Of a stretch of 64,000 bases of DNA, positions 42,785 to 52,194 are shown piece by piece. This stretch comes from Candidatus Aquiluna sp. XM-24bin5. Lineage in GTDB: Bacteria; Actinomycetota; Actinomycetia; Actinomycetales; Microbacteriaceae. The stretch lies in NCBI GenBank assembly GCA_003149555.1, contig QCWE01000001.1:584546-648545 (forward strand). The letters run 5' to 3'. Numbering within the stretch: position 1 is the stretch's first letter; the number at the start of each line of letters is the position of its first letter. The notes below the pieces were generated by a model. That model was not told the DNA's origin. It did no database searches and was given only the letters and a program-made list of their open reading frames with translations. The position numbers and the translations under genes were made by a program.

Positions 42785-44898
42785 CAGATCTCCTCGATCT
42801 CAATCAGTAGTGCATTTTCTGGATTCATGATTGGGCTTCTAACGCCCACGGTTCTAAGGGCTTCACCGGTCATCTCCACACCAGCAAACCACTCGACGTT
42901 GGTTCGTTGCGTAAAAGCCGGTTCGCCCGCTGGAAAGACTGCCTTAGCGCCATAGCTCTTGGAGGGATCTAGGCCCTCGAAGCAGATGGCACTTGGCCTC
43001 GAGCCAGCCTGACCGGCGAGTGTGACTAGCGCAAAGATGGCGCGCTTCCTGTCTTGAGAAACGACCCCGTGCACGAAGCTTGCGTCATCCTGCTGTTCGA
43101 CCCGCACCATTTTTCCGCTGTGCAGCAGGTCCCTGTTCGCCTTGTAGTAGGCACTCCAAGACGAGAGCGTCTTGCGCTCCTCTGGAGTCGTCTTTGTCAC
43201 ATCCCACTCCAGTCCGGCATGTCCGAAGAGCGCGGTAATCGCGCGGAAGTTGAGGTTGTGAACCCGACCGGTAGTGTGCGACTGCGTTGGCCCTATGTGG
43301 CTTCCCAACATCTCTGGCGGGATAGCTATCTGTGTATAGCGCTGGATGTACTGCCGCTCGAGGGCATCGTTGCAATCCGATGTCCAGAACCTGTCAGCGA
43401 CCTGGGCCATCCCCAGGTCGATTCGACCACCGCCAGAGGAACAAGACTCGATTTCTAGTCCCGGGTGGCGCTTTTTTAGCTCACCAAAGAGCTCGTAGAT
43501 TGCCAAGGTCTGTTTGTGAACGACGGGGCGCCCAGCGCTTGCCGGTTCTAGCAAGAACTTGTTGTGATCCCATTTGATGTAGGCGATGTCGTAATCGCTT
43601 AGCACTTTGTCTATCGACTCAAGGATGAAGCTGTAGGCCTCCGGGTTGGTCAGGTCAACCACGTGCTGCCTGCGACCCTCAAGGGGAACCCTGTCTCCAA
43701 CCTGCAAAATCCAGTCGGGATGTGCTCGGTAGATATCGCTGTCAGGGTTGAGCATCTCTCCCTCAAACCAAAGACCAAACTCCATGCCTGAAGACTTGAC
43801 CTTCTCAATCAGGGCACCGAGCCCCTCCGGCCAAACTTCACCGGACACCTGCCAGTCGCCAAGACCCTTGGTGTCATCGCGCCGCGAGCCAAACCAACCA
43901 TCGTCCAGCACAAACCGCTCGACCCCGATCTCCTGGGCTACATCGGCAAGCTCTGAGAGTTTTTCAAGGTTGTGATCGAAGTAGACGGCCTCCCAAACAT
44001 TCAGTGTCAGCGGTCGAGGTCGAACCTTCGATGGATGATCAGCTCTTCCCCTCAGCCAGCTATAGCTGCGATGGGAGATGCCATCAATGCCCTCGTCTGA
44101 GTAAATTGCATAGACCGCAGGTGCTGCGTGGGATTCACCTGAACCCAAAATGATCTCTCCTGGCAGCAAAAGCTCTCCGGCACTTATGAAAGTCCTGCCG
44201 GACTGGTGCCGCTCAATTGAGTGTCGAGAGTTGCCGGAGAAGCCAACCCCCATGGACCAGACCTCACCGATTTGGTAGCCAGCACCTTGCGTCATAGCAA
44301 GCTGCAAAATGGTGTAGTCATGACTGGAGCGACCCTCGCGCTCCTCACGCACCCAGGCTCCAGGCTGAATCGCTCTGCGGTGTGGCTGCCGCTCTTTCAC
44401 CCAGCGACCCGCAAAGTCCATGGACTCGGCAACTGAGTCTGGGAGCGGCATGAAAACCTCAAGAGCGTCAATGACAAAGTCCTCTGAGCCGATGTTCTTT
44501 ACCTCTTGCGAGATCTCCAAAACCCCAGAGCCGACGAACGCAAAACTGACCCTGACCTCAAGGCCCGCCTGCTTGTCGATGCTGGTGGCAACCATGGAGG
44601 TCGCTGTCAGCGACACATCGCTTAGCGCAAATAGCTGCGAGAAGTCTTGCCCGGCGCGATGCCCCAGAAGTGCTGGACGGGAGATAAAACCACGCGCATT
44701 CTCACGCCACACGCCCTCGAAGTAGTGCGCATCGAGCTCAGCATGGGCAGCAGGTTGAACGCTTGCAAGCCTGAGATCCTCGGCCGCCTGGGTTCCAAGG
44801 TCTTTACCCCAGTGAAGAATTTGAGGTGTTCCACTCGAGAAGTCAAAAATGACTTGGGTACCAGCTTGGGCAATGCTTGCGGATTTGGGGAGACTCAA
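42784..44898 (-). CDS. GH36 alpha-galactosidase
   Basis: 704 residues, glycoside hydrolase family 36. N-terminal beta-supersandwich (1 to about 320), catalytic barrel with nucleophile Asp in AYIKWDHNKFLLE (around 438) and acid/base Asp in WTSDCNDALERQ (around 505), and the SCSSGGGRIDLG segment. Releases alpha-galactose from melibiose- or raffinose-type sugars. Start TTG at 44898, with GAGG seven bases upstream. No signal peptide. Divergent from a DeoR regulator, its probable controller. Confidence 0.94.
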   Translation of the reverse strand: MSLPKSASIAQAGTQVIFDFSSGTPQILHWGKDLGTQAAEDLRLASVQPAAHAELDAHYFEGVWRENARGFISRPALLGHRAGQDFSQLFALSDVSLTATSMVATSIDKQAGLEVRVSFAFVGSGVLEISQEVKNIGSEDFVIDALEVFMPLPDSVAESMDFAGRWVKERQPHRRAIQPGAWVREEREGRSSHDYTILQLAMTQGAGYQIGEVWSMGVGFSGNSRHSIERHQSGRTFISAGELLLPGEIILGSGESHAAPAVYAIYSDEGIDGISHRSYSWLRGRADHPSKVRPRPLTLNVWEAVYFDHNLEKLSELADVAQEIGVERFVLDDGWFGSRRDDTKGLGDWQVSGEVWPEGLGALIEKVKSSGMEFGLWFEGEMLNPDSDIYRAHPDWILQVGDRVPLEGRRQHVVDLTNPEAYSFILESIDKVLSDYDIAYIKWDHNKFLLEPASAGRPVVHKQTLAIYELFGELKKRHPGLEIESCSSGGGRIDLGMAQVADRFWTSDCNDALERQYIQRYTQIAIPPEMLGSHIGPTQSHTTGRVHNLNFRAITALFGHAGLEWDVTKTTPEERKTLSSWSAYYKANRDLLHSGKMVRVEQQDDASFVHGVVSQDRKRAIFALVTLAGQAGSRPSAICFEGLDPSKSYGAKAVFPAGEPAFTQRTNVEWFAGVEMTGEALRTVGVRSPIMNPENALLIEIEEI

Positions 44899-45209
44899 TT
44901 ACCTACCTCGAAACATTTCTTGTCTCTAGTTTGAATGCGTTACTGGGCGGAGTAAAGACCCCGCCCAGTAACTACTCAATTGCTATTCAATTTTCAGCGC
45001 CCCACCTAGGCCAGGCGCCTGTCCGCTCGCCCAAACCTAGACACTGAACTTGAGCCCACTGCTGAACCCAAATGATTAGGTGTGAACGAACTTAGGCAAT
45101 AATCCCAAACTTTTCGAAATAAAAACGACAAAAGTAATCATTCTGTTAGTAACAAACCGCTCAAATTCGCAAAAAGCTAGCTATCTTTTTTACTCAGGAG
45201 GCAACAAGA
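44899..45209. promoter_or_regulatory. Divergent control region between GH36 and DeoR genes
   Basis: 311 bases without a convincing gene. It holds a 12-bp perfect inverted repeat (44939-44972), an AT-rich stretch with a CTTTTCG/CGACAAAAG imperfect inverted repeat (45110-45134) that could be a DeoR operator, and an AGGAGG site eight bases before the DeoR ATG. I cannot place -35/-10 boxes with confidence. Confidence 0.55.
44939..44972. repeat. 12-bp perfect inverted repeat between divergent genes
   Basis: GTTACTGGGCGG (44939-44950), ten-base loop, CCGCCCAGTAAC (44961-44972). It is strong enough to be a terminator stem but lacks a T-run on either strand and sits upstream of two divergent genes, so there is no transcript it would obviously end. 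Confidence 0.75.
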
Positions 45210-45980
45210 ATGCTCGCAGCGCAGCGAAAAGCCAGGATTCTGGAAGAGGTTGGCACGTCTGGTGCCAGGCGAATCTCGGACCTGGCGGCTGCCCTAGATG
45301 TATCCGAGGTGACAATCCGCCGGGACGTGGAGTCCCTTGCTGCCCAGGGTCTCGTTGACAAGGTGCACGGCGGGGTAACTGCAAATGCCCTCTCCTCCAC
45401 CGTCGAACCACCATTTGCAGCTAACTCCATGAAGGAACAGGCTGCAAAGGACGCGATGGCAGCCCTAGCCGCAGAGATGGTCCGCCCAGCAATGGCGGTC
45501 GCGCTCATGGGAGGAAGCTCGGTCTACGCACTTGCAAAAAGACTTCGCGACATACCTTCGCTCACCATCGTTACAAACTCCGTCCCAATCTCAGACATGT
45601 TTGCTCAAAAGCCGAGGGCAGATCAGACTGTCGTGCTCACAGGCGGAGTTAGGACACCAACGGATTCACTCGTGGGGAACATTGCGGGCGAGGTCTTTTC
45701 AAGATTTAACCTTGACATTGTCTTCATGGGCACCCACGGCATGGACCCGGAGTTCGGCTTCAGCTCACCAAACCTTGTTGAGGCCGAGACAAACCGAGAG
45801 GTCATCAGGCGCAGTGCCAAGTTTGTGGTTCTAGCCGACCACTCGAAGTGGGGGGTCAAAGGCTTCAGCTCTTTTGCCGGCTTCGACACTGCCGACGTTG
45901 TCATCACCTCCCAAGGGCTTGGGGCCAAGCAGTTGCAACTGCTGCGCTCGAAGGTCAAAGAGGTCTTGGTAGCGGGCTAG
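45210..45980 (+). CDS. DeoR-family transcriptional regulator
   Basis: 256 residues: N-terminal DeoR winged helix (RRISDLAAALDVSEVTIRRD near 20-39, then ESLAAQGLVDKVHGG) and a C-terminal phosphosugar-sensing domain (ALMGGSSVYALAKRLRDI; TNSVPISDMF; VFMGTHGMDPEFGFSSPN; VLADHSKWG). Typically a repressor relieved by a sugar phosphate. Divergent to the galactosidase genes, so it probably controls them and itself. ATG at 45210 has AGGAGG eight bases upstream. Confidence 0.92.
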   Translation: MLAAQRKARILEEVGTSGARRISDLAAALDVSEVTIRRDVESLAAQGLVDKVHGGVTANALSSTVEPPFAANSMKEQAAKDAMAALAAEMVRPAMAVALMGGSSVYALAKRLRDIPSLTIVTNSVPISDMFAQKPRADQTVVLTGGVRTPTDSLVGNIAGEVFSRFNLDIVFMGTHGMDPEFGFSSPNLVEAETNREVIRRSAKFVVLADHSKWGVKGFSSFAGFDTADVVITSQGLGAKQLQLLRSKVKEVLVAG

Positions 45981-46540
45981 AGCTTCAGCGAATACAGGTA
46001 ACTGCCAATTGGCTTTCCAAACCTGACGGCAACATCGGCAAGGTGCCCCTGCTCGACAAAGCCGTGCTTCTTATGAAGCGCAATCGAGGCGTGGGCTCCC
46101 CGGTCGGCAATGACAGCAATGATTTCGCGAATACCACCTTGCCGGCAGCGCTCAATGAGCTCAAGAAACAACCGACTACCCAGCTTCTTGCCGGTTGCCG
46201 CAGCCGCTAGGTAGATCGAATTCTCGACGATTTTGAGATAGCTGGTCTTTTGCCTCCAAGGTGCGACATAGGCAAAACCTAGGACCTGCTCGCCTCTCGA
46301 CAAGACTATGAATGGCAGTGAGTTCTTTGTCAGCAGCTGAAATAGGTCCTGCCAGTAGCCAAGCTCGAGAGGCTTGTCGTCAAAGGTGATCACGGTGTTC
46401 TGGATGAAGAAGTTGTAGATGTCTCGAACCTGAGGCAGATCCCGCTCACTCGCGTCTCTTATCTTGATCTCTTGCTCTGGCTCCTCTGGCCTTTGCCGGA
46501 GCTTGCGGACAAGCCGCCACCTGGTTTCGGAATCAACCAC
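45977..46540 (-). CDS. GNAT-family acetyltransferase (phosphinothricin acetyltransferase-like)
   Basis: 187 residues. GNAT fold with IRDASERDLPQVRDIYNFFI near 28-47, SLPFIVLSRGEQVLGFAYVAPWRQK, the YLAAAATGKKLGSRLFLELI acetyl-CoA-binding segment (around 116-135), and HASIALHKKHGFVEQGHLA near the end: the pattern of PAT/MddA acetyltransferases. Substrate could be an amino acid analogue such as methionine sulfoximine; not resolved. I chose GTG at 46540, with GGAG six bases upstream, next to the ung stop. Ends overlapping the convergent DeoR gene by 4 bases. Confidence 0.82.
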   Translation of the reverse strand: MVDSETRWRLVRKLRQRPEEPEQEIKIRDASERDLPQVRDIYNFFIQNTVITFDDKPLELGYWQDLFQLLTKNSLPFIVLSRGEQVLGFAYVAPWRQKTSYLKIVENSIYLAAAATGKKLGSRLFLELIERCRQGGIREIIAVIADRGAHASIALHKKHGFVEQGHLADVAVRFGKPIGSYLYSLKL

Positions 46541-47181
46541 TAGCTGCTCCAATCAATCGGCTCTAGACCCAACTCTAGAAGTGCTTTGTTACAAACAGAG
46601 AAGGGTTTTGAGCCAAAGAAGCCGCGGTAGGACGAGAGCGGGGATGGATGCGGCGAGCTAATTATCGTCGCTCCACCTAGTTGCGGCTCGAGCTCTCGAG
46701 CTTTGGCTCCCCACAAAATAGCCACTAGGGCCCCCTGCCGAGATTCAGCCAGGTAGCGGCAGGCAGCATTGGTGAATTGGTCCCAACCAAGTGATAGATG
46801 AGCGGCTGTCTGATTCTCTAGCGTGCTTAGGTGCCGATTTAGGAGCATGACCCCCGAGTGCGCCCAGCTCTCAATCGAAGTACTTCGAGAGATGCCAAGG
46901 TCATCATTTAGCTCCCTAAGGATGTTCCTAAGTGTGGGTGGCAAAGGCGAGGTTCCCTCTGGAACTGCGAAAGCAAGTCCGGTGGCATGGAGCGGGTTTG
47001 GATACGGGTCCTGACCAACAATAAGAACGCGGTAGTTATCAACTGCAATTTCAAAGGCTCGAAATAGTTTCTCTCTGGAGGGTGTGATGCCCCCATCAGG
47101 GAGCGAGCTCAGGATGTTCGCTAGCTGCTCAGACTGCTGATCAAAAAGCGGCAGCCAAGACGGGTGAACAGAATCAAACAT
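46540..47181 (-). CDS. ung: Uracil-DNA glycosylase
   Basis: Removes uracil from DNA. 213 residues (family 1): catalytic GQDPYPNPLHATGLAF (56-71, Asp58), PPTLRNILREL, MLLNRHLSTLENQTAAHL, ILWGAKAREL and the leucine-loop motif HPSPLSSYRGFFGSKPF near the end. Start ATG at 47181; TACTAT lies six bases upstream and no ribosome-binding site is visible. Divergent from the M20 amidohydrolase. Confidence 0.95.
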   Translation of the reverse strand: MFDSVHPSWLPLFDQQSEQLANILSSLPDGGITPSREKLFRAFEIAVDNYRVLIVGQDPYPNPLHATGLAFAVPEGTSPLPPTLRNILRELNDDLGISRSTSIESWAHSGVMLLNRHLSTLENQTAAHLSLGWDQFTNAACRYLAESRQGALVAILWGAKARELEPQLGGATIISSPHPSPLSSYRGFFGSKPFSVCNKALLELGLEPIDWSS

Positions 47182-47187
47182 GAGCCA

Positions 47188-47193
47188 ATAGTA
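47188..47193 (-). promoter_or_regulatory. Candidate -10 box of a leaderless ung transcript
   Basis: TACTAT on the minus strand, six bases (TGGCTC), then the ung ATG. No plausible -35 was found. Confidence 0.45.
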
Positions 47194-47230
47194 AAAGTGC
47201 GAAGATAAGTGAAGAGCCAAAGGAGCGAAG

Positions 47231-48427
47231 ATGCTGGATTCGAAGGCGCTACTCAGCGAGGCCGCTACTCATGCAGAGACCCTCGTTGGCATCAGGCGTG
47301 AACTTCACCAGATTCCTGAGTTTGCCCTGGACCTACCTCAAACCCAGGCAAGAATCCTCAAGTCGATAGAGGGGCTTGGTGAGATTACCCTCGGTAGGGA
47401 TCTGACATCTATTGCACTGGTTATTCGAGGCGGCAAGCCAGGCCCAACCGTCTTGCTTCGCGCTGACATGGATGCGCTCAAGGTCGAAGAGGAGACTGGA
47501 CTCGACTATGCCTCCACGAACGGCTACATGCATGCCTGCGGACACGATCTTCACATGGCGGGAGCTATTGGGGCTGCCCACCTACTTGCGACCCACAAAG
47601 CAGAGCTAAATGGCGATGTTCTGATTTGGTTCCAGCCTGGAGAAGAGGGTCATCACGGTGCTGACGTGATGATCGAGGAGGGAATGTTGGAGCTAACTGG
47701 GAACCATCCAGTTGCCGCATACGGCCTCCATGTCTTCACATCATTGCCACTAGGGGCGATTGCCTGCAAACCAGGTCCCCTCATGGCCTCAGCGGGAGAT
47801 ATGCATGTCACCTTCCGCGGCTCTGGAGGCCACGGTTCCATGCCTTGGCTTAGCAAAGACCCGGTTACGCCAATGATCGAATCAATCGCCGCGTTGCAAA
47901 ACCTCATCAACAAGCAGTTTGACCAGTTTGACCCTGTAATTCTCAATGTTGGTTGGATTAGAGCCGGAGATGATGCGACCACAAATGTCATAGCGGACAG
48001 CGCGAGCTTTGGCGCCACCGTTAGGACCTTCTCCGAGGTAAACACAAAGAAACTTCACGAGCTCGCACCAAAACTGATTCACTCCATTGCAGAGGGTTTT
48101 GGGGTCACTGCGGAGGTCGAGTTTGGTCGAGCGACCAAGGTGCTCATGAACGACCCCTCGGCAGTTTCGCGAGTTGAGGAGGTTGCAAAGGAGCTAGTCG
48201 GCGACGCGGGATACGTTCCGATGGAGAATCCGATTGCAGGTGGTGAAGATTTTGCCTCGATAGTTGCAGCGGTTCCCGGGGCCTTTGTCTTCGTTGGGGC
48301 ATGCCCACCAGACATCGACTACCAGAGTGCTCCTACTAACCATTCATCCAAGGCGACCTTCGACGACTCAGTTCTTCCGCTCTGCTCGGCACTCCTTGCC
48401 TCTTTAGCGCTAAAGCACCTCGGCTAA
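47231..48427 (+). CDS. M20 family amidohydrolase (N-acyl amino acid type)
   Basis: 398 residues, M20D zinc amidohydrolase. RRELHQIPEFALDLPQT near 21-37, LLRADMDALKVEEETGLDY (73-91), HACGHDLHMAG (101-111), EEGHHGADVMIEEG, and GGEDFA near 337. Such enzymes deacylate N-acyl amino acids or cleave aromatic amides; the substrate is open. ATG at 47231 has AAAGGAG five bases upstream. Divergent from ung. Confidence 0.93.
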   Translation: MLDSKALLSEAATHAETLVGIRRELHQIPEFALDLPQTQARILKSIEGLGEITLGRDLTSIALVIRGGKPGPTVLLRADMDALKVEEETGLDYASTNGYMHACGHDLHMAGAIGAAHLLATHKAELNGDVLIWFQPGEEGHHGADVMIEEGMLELTGNHPVAAYGLHVFTSLPLGAIACKPGPLMASAGDMHVTFRGSGGHGSMPWLSKDPVTPMIESIAALQNLINKQFDQFDPVILNVGWIRAGDDATTNVIADSASFGATVRTFSEVNTKKLHELAPKLIHSIAEGFGVTAEVEFGRATKVLMNDPSAVSRVEEVAKELVGDAGYVPMENPIAGGEDFASIVAAVPGAFVFVGACPPDIDYQSAPTNHSSKATFDDSVLPLCSALLASLALKHLG

Positions 48428-48451
48428 AGTTACTTCTTGTTACCTACGGGA

Positions 48452-48480
48452 TTGCCCAGTGCAGCGCAATCACACATAGT
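48452..48480 (+). promoter_or_regulatory. Predicted metY-metX promoter
   Basis: TTGCCC (48452-48457), 17-base spacer, CATAGT (48475-48480). Only 88 bases separate the M20 gene from metY, so there is no room for a methionine riboswitch. Assigned by eye. Confidence 0.45.
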
Positions 48481-48515
48481 TTTACTGACCACTTCTTTTA
48501 CCAAGGAAAGAGCCA

Positions 48516-49811
48516 ATGACTGACGCAGCTAACTGGGGATTCGAAACCCAGCAGATTCACGCCGGAGCAGAGAGCGACCCAGCCACCAATGCCCGTGCAG
48601 TTCCTATCTATAAAACTACTGCCTACACATTCAACTCAGCCGAGCACGCTCGTAACCTGTTTGGCCTAGCCGAGTTTGGCAACATCTACACCCGCATCAT
48701 GAACCCAACCCAGGACGTTGCTGAGAAGCGCATCGCAGCCTTGGAGGGTGGAACCGCAGCTTTGCTCCTATCCAGTGGCCAGGCAGCTGAAACCTTTGCA
48801 GTTCTGAACATCGCGCAGGCGGGCGACCACATCGTCTCTTCATCGACTTTGTATGGAGGCACCTACAACCTCTTTAAGTACACGCTTGCCAAGCTAGGCA
48901 TTGAGGTCACATTCGTCGAGGACCAGGACGATGAGAATGAGTGGCAGCAGGCTGTGAAGCCAAACACCAAACTCTTCTTCGCAGAAACAATTGGTAACCC
49001 CAAGGTCTCTATTCTCGACATCCGCAAAGTTGCCGGCGTTGCCCACAAGAACGGTCTGCCTCTCATCGTCGACAACACTGTTGCCACTCCCTACCTAATC
49101 AAGCCCTTGGAGCACGGCGCTGACATCGTTGTGCACTCCGCAACCAAGTTCCTAGGTGGGCATGGAACGGTAGTGGCCGGAGCAATTGTTGACGGCGGCA
49201 AGTTCGAGTGGTCAAAGTCGGACAAGTTCCCAGGCCTTACCCAGCCGGACCCCAGCTACCACGGCGTTGTCTACACCGAGGCCCTTGGAGATGGCATCGC
49301 CTACATCATCAAGGCGAGGGTTCAGCTGCTTCGCGACATCGGTGCAGCGGTTTCGCCTGACACTGCCTTCTCCCTGATTCAGGGCATCGAGACGCTCAGC
49401 CTGAGAATGGAGCGCCACGTTGAGAACGCAACCAAGGTTGCCCAGTGGCTCGAGGCTCAACCTCAGGTAAAGAGCGTGAACTACGCGGGACTGAGTAGCT
49501 CTCCTTATCACCAGGCTCACAAAACATACGCACCAAAGGGGGCTGGTGCAATTGTTTCCTTCGAGATCGAAGGAGGCGTGGACTCCGGTGTGAGATTTGT
49601 TGACGGACTTGAGCTACACAGCCACGTCGCCAACATTGGAGATGTCCGCTCTCTAGTTATCCACCCGGCTTCAACAACCCACTCGCAGCTAAGCGAGGAA
49701 GACCTCGCCACCACCGGTGTGACACCAGGTCTAGTGAGACTGTCGGTCGGACTTGAGAGCTACGAGGACATTGTGGCTGATTTGCAGAAAGGCTTTGCAG
49801 CCGCAAAATAA
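48516..49811 (+). CDS. metY: O-acetylhomoserine sulfhydrylase
   Basis: PLP enzyme that makes homocysteine from O-acetylhomoserine and sulfide, the direct-sulfhydrylation route to methionine. 431 residues: N-terminal [20 protein letters not shown], cofactor contact [42 protein letters not shown] with Lys near 211 binding PLP, and [17 protein letters not shown] at the end. ATG at 48516 has AAGGAAAG five bases upstream. Joined to metX with no gap. Confidence 0.95.
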   Translation: MTDAANWGFETQQIHAGAESDPATNARAVPIYKTTAYTFNSAEHARNLFGLAEFGNIYTRIMNPTQDVAEKRIAALEGGTAALLLSSGQAAETFAVLNIAQAGDHIVSSSTLYGGTYNLFKYTLAKLGIEVTFVEDQDDENEWQQAVKPNTKLFFAETIGNPKVSILDIRKVAGVAHKNGLPLIVDNTVATPYLIKPLEHGADIVVHSATKFLGGHGTVVAGAIVDGGKFEWSKSDKFPGLTQPDPSYHGVVYTEALGDGIAYIIKARVQLLRDIGAAVSPDTAFSLIQGIETLSLRMERHVENATKVAQWLEAQPQVKSVNYAGLSSSPYHQAHKTYAPKGAGAIVSFEIEGGVDSGVRFVDGLELHSHVANIGDVRSLVIHPASTTHSQLSEEDLATTGVTPGLVRLSVGLESYEDIVADLQKGFAAAK

Positions 49812-51017
49812 ATGGATTTCCAGATATCTGAAGACTCTGCGCCCTCGGAGTTCATCTCCGAGGAGCAGCGTCGCCAGTTAGTTGGAAGACCTCCTGCAAC
49901 CGGCGCCTGGCTTATAGGAGACCCGGTTGGAGACCGTAAGTTCTCCGAAATCTTTGACCTAGGGCTCGAGTCGGGTCAACGCCTTGAAGGAGCCCGCCTC
50001 GCCTACGAAACTTGGGGGGAGCTAAACGCAGATCGCTCGAATGCGATTCTGGTGCTGCATGCCCTCACCGGCGATAGCCACACCTCGGGCGATGCCGGAA
50101 ACGGACACCCAACCGCGGGCTGGTGGAATGGGCTGATTGGCCCGGGGCTCGCACTCGATACTGACAAATACTTCGTAATTACACCTAATGTTCTAGGTGG
50201 CTGCCAAGGTTCAACAGGTCCAAGCTCTCTCGACAAAAACGGCCGCGAGTATGGGCCCTCCTTTCCCCAGCTCACTATCCGCGACCAAGCGCGGAGCTTT
50301 GAGATTCTCGCCGATGAGTTGGGTATCGCAACTTGGCACACCGTTATCGGTGGCTCCATGGCTGGCATGCACGCGCTAGAGATGGCAATTGAAAACCCAG
50401 GCAGCATTGCAAGGCTTGCAGTCCTTGCCGCACCACCCTTCTCAACCAGTGATCAGATTGCACTGAACACGGTCCAGCTAGAGGCAATCAGATCGGATAG
50501 CAACTTCGCCGCGGGTTGGTACTACGACGCAAAACCTGGCTTTGGTCCCCACAAGGGTCTTGCGTTGGCAAGGCGCATGGCGCTTTTGAATTACCGTTCC
50601 CCTGCCGAGCTAAATGACCGGTTTGGCAGAACCTGGCAGTCTCAGGTGAGTCCACTTACAGAGCGCGGGAAGTTTGCAGTTGAGAGTTATCTAGATTTTC
50701 ATGGCAACAAATTTGTTCGTCGCTTTGACGCCAACAGCTACATCACACTCGTAAACGCCATGAACTCGCACGATGTCGGAAGAGATCGAGACGGCGTAGA
50801 GGCGGCCCTTTCCAAAATAACTTGCAAGACGCTCGTGCTGGGTCTTGATAGCGACCGGCTCTTCCCAGTCTCTGGGCAGGAGATTATTGCTCGGCACATC
50901 TCTGGAGAGCTTTACGGCGGTGAGCTACAGGTCGTGAAGAGCGAATATGGCCACGATGGTTTCCTGATCGAAATAGAACAGGTTGGAAGCAGGCTCAAGG
51001 GGCTGATTGAGTCATAG
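49812..51017 (+). CDS. metX: Homoserine O-acetyltransferase
   Basis: Alpha/beta-hydrolase-fold enzyme that acetylates homoserine for metY. 401 residues: HALTGDSHTSGDAGNG, then GGSMAGMHALE with the nucleophile Ser near 182, the acid Asp in GLDSDRLFPV (around 345) and His in YGHDGFLIE (around 379). ATG begins at the base after the metY stop. With metY it forms a two-step route to homocysteine. Confidence 0.95.
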   Translation: MDFQISEDSAPSEFISEEQRRQLVGRPPATGAWLIGDPVGDRKFSEIFDLGLESGQRLEGARLAYETWGELNADRSNAILVLHALTGDSHTSGDAGNGHPTAGWWNGLIGPGLALDTDKYFVITPNVLGGCQGSTGPSSLDKNGREYGPSFPQLTIRDQARSFEILADELGIATWHTVIGGSMAGMHALEMAIENPGSIARLAVLAAPPFSTSDQIALNTVQLEAIRSDSNFAAGWYYDAKPGFGPHKGLALARRMALLNYRSPAELNDRFGRTWQSQVSPLTERGKFAVESYLDFHGNKFVRRFDANSYITLVNAMNSHDVGRDRDGVEAALSKITCKTLVLGLDSDRLFPVSGQEIIARHISGELYGGELQVVKSEYGHDGFLIEIEQVGSRLKGLIES

Positions 51018-51018
51018 A

Positions 51019-52194
51019 GTGGAGCCTGTGAATCTGCTCCGTTCCAAAATTGCCGTCTCATTTTTCTTCCTCTCCGGGGGTTCGGCTTTAGCACTTTGGG
51101 CGGTGCACATTCCGCTTATTGAAAAGACCGTTGGAATTGACTACTCGGTTCTTGGAGCCCTGCTAATGTTCAGCGGCCTGGGCGGCTTCGTGGCAATGCA
51201 GGTCTTTGGCTGGATGATCGACCACATCGGAAGTAAATCTGCAACGCGAATCGGTGGAGTTGCAGTGGGGCTCTCACTACTCGGACCGGCCTATGCGCAG
51301 GATGCGTTTTCCCTTGGGCTTGCAATCCTGCTTCTCGGCTTTGGAATCGCAGGGGTTGATGTGGGGATGAACGGTGCCGCTCTGCAGGTAGAAAAAGAAA
51401 ACAAGCGGCCGATATTCACGTTTTTCCACCTGTTTTGGTCCGTAGGGGGTTTGGCTGGAGCGGCTTTAGGGTTTGCCACTATCTCTGCAGGTTTTTCTCA
51501 AGCTCAGACGCTCCCGGTGGTGGGAATCACGCTAAGCATCGTTGGGCTACTGATGGCAGGCTGGCTTCTGCCTGATAAGGCAAATGTTGACCGCACCCAA
51601 GAAAAGAGTGTCTCTAAAGCCTCAACCAAGGCAAACCGAAGTGTTCTGGGCTTTGTAATACTGGCGGGTCTCATGAGTGCCTCTGGGGCAATCATTGAGG
51701 GAGTTGCCCACGATTGGTCTGCCCTATATCTCCGAGACATCCAGCTGGTTACTGCATCCAGTGCGGCCTGGGGACTGGCTGCCTTCAACGTTGGAATGAT
51801 CCTGGGTCGGATTTTTATTGACCGCATCGTGGAGGCTCGAGGTCGAGGCTTCGTGATTGTCTGGGGATCGCTCGCAGCAGCCGTCGCAATTGGCCTGCAG
51901 TCCATTGCCCCCAACTACTCGCTCTCGCTCTTCTTCTGGTTCCTCCTCGGCCTAGGTATCTCGGGAGTTGTACCGCAGCTATTCGCAGCTGGTGGCGAGA
52001 TTGGTGAGGCAACGCACTCAGGGCGCAACATGGCGAGGGTTGTTGGAATTACATACATTGGCGGTCTGGCCGGTCCTTCAATCATTGGACTTCTAACTCT
52101 CGCTGTTCCGTTGAACATCGCAATTGGCTGGGGCTCCCTGCTTGGACTGTTTATAGTTTTGGCCTGGCCTCAGCTTGGAAAGCTAAATAAATGA
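51019..52194 (+). CDS. MFS transporter
   Basis: About 391 residues with twelve hydrophobic helices, major facilitator superfamily (FucP/YbjJ-like): LWAVHIPLIEKTVGIDYSV near the N-terminus, and MQVFGWMIDHIGSKSATRIG as the loop 2-3 motif. Substrate unknown. Start uncertain: GTG at 51019 or 51028 (GGAG three bases before the latter); a TTG at 51007 would overlap metX. ATGA overlap with the following oxidoreductase. Confidence 0.85.
   Translation: MEPVNLLRSKIAVSFFFLSGGSALALWAVHIPLIEKTVGIDYSVLGALLMFSGLGGFVAMQVFGWMIDHIGSKSATRIGGVAVGLSLLGPAYAQDAFSLGLAILLLGFGIAGVDVGMNGAALQVEKENKRPIFTFFHLFWSVGGLAGAALGFATISAGFSQAQTLPVVGITLSIVGLLMAGWLLPDKANVDRTQEKSVSKASTKANRSVLGFVILAGLMSASGAIIEGVAHDWSALYLRDIQLVTASSAAWGLAAFNVGMILGRIFIDRIVEARGRGFVIVWGSLAAAVAIGLQSIAPNYSLSLFFWFLLGLGISGVVPQLFAAGGEIGEATHSGRNMARVVGITYIGGLAGPSIIGLLTLAVPLNIAIGWGSLLGLFIVLAWPQLGKLNK

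Noticed and set aside
48428..48515. Possible methionine-related riboswitch before metY
   Set aside because: Only 88 bases, containing a plausible promoter and ribosome-binding site; no paired structure resembling a SAM riboswitch.
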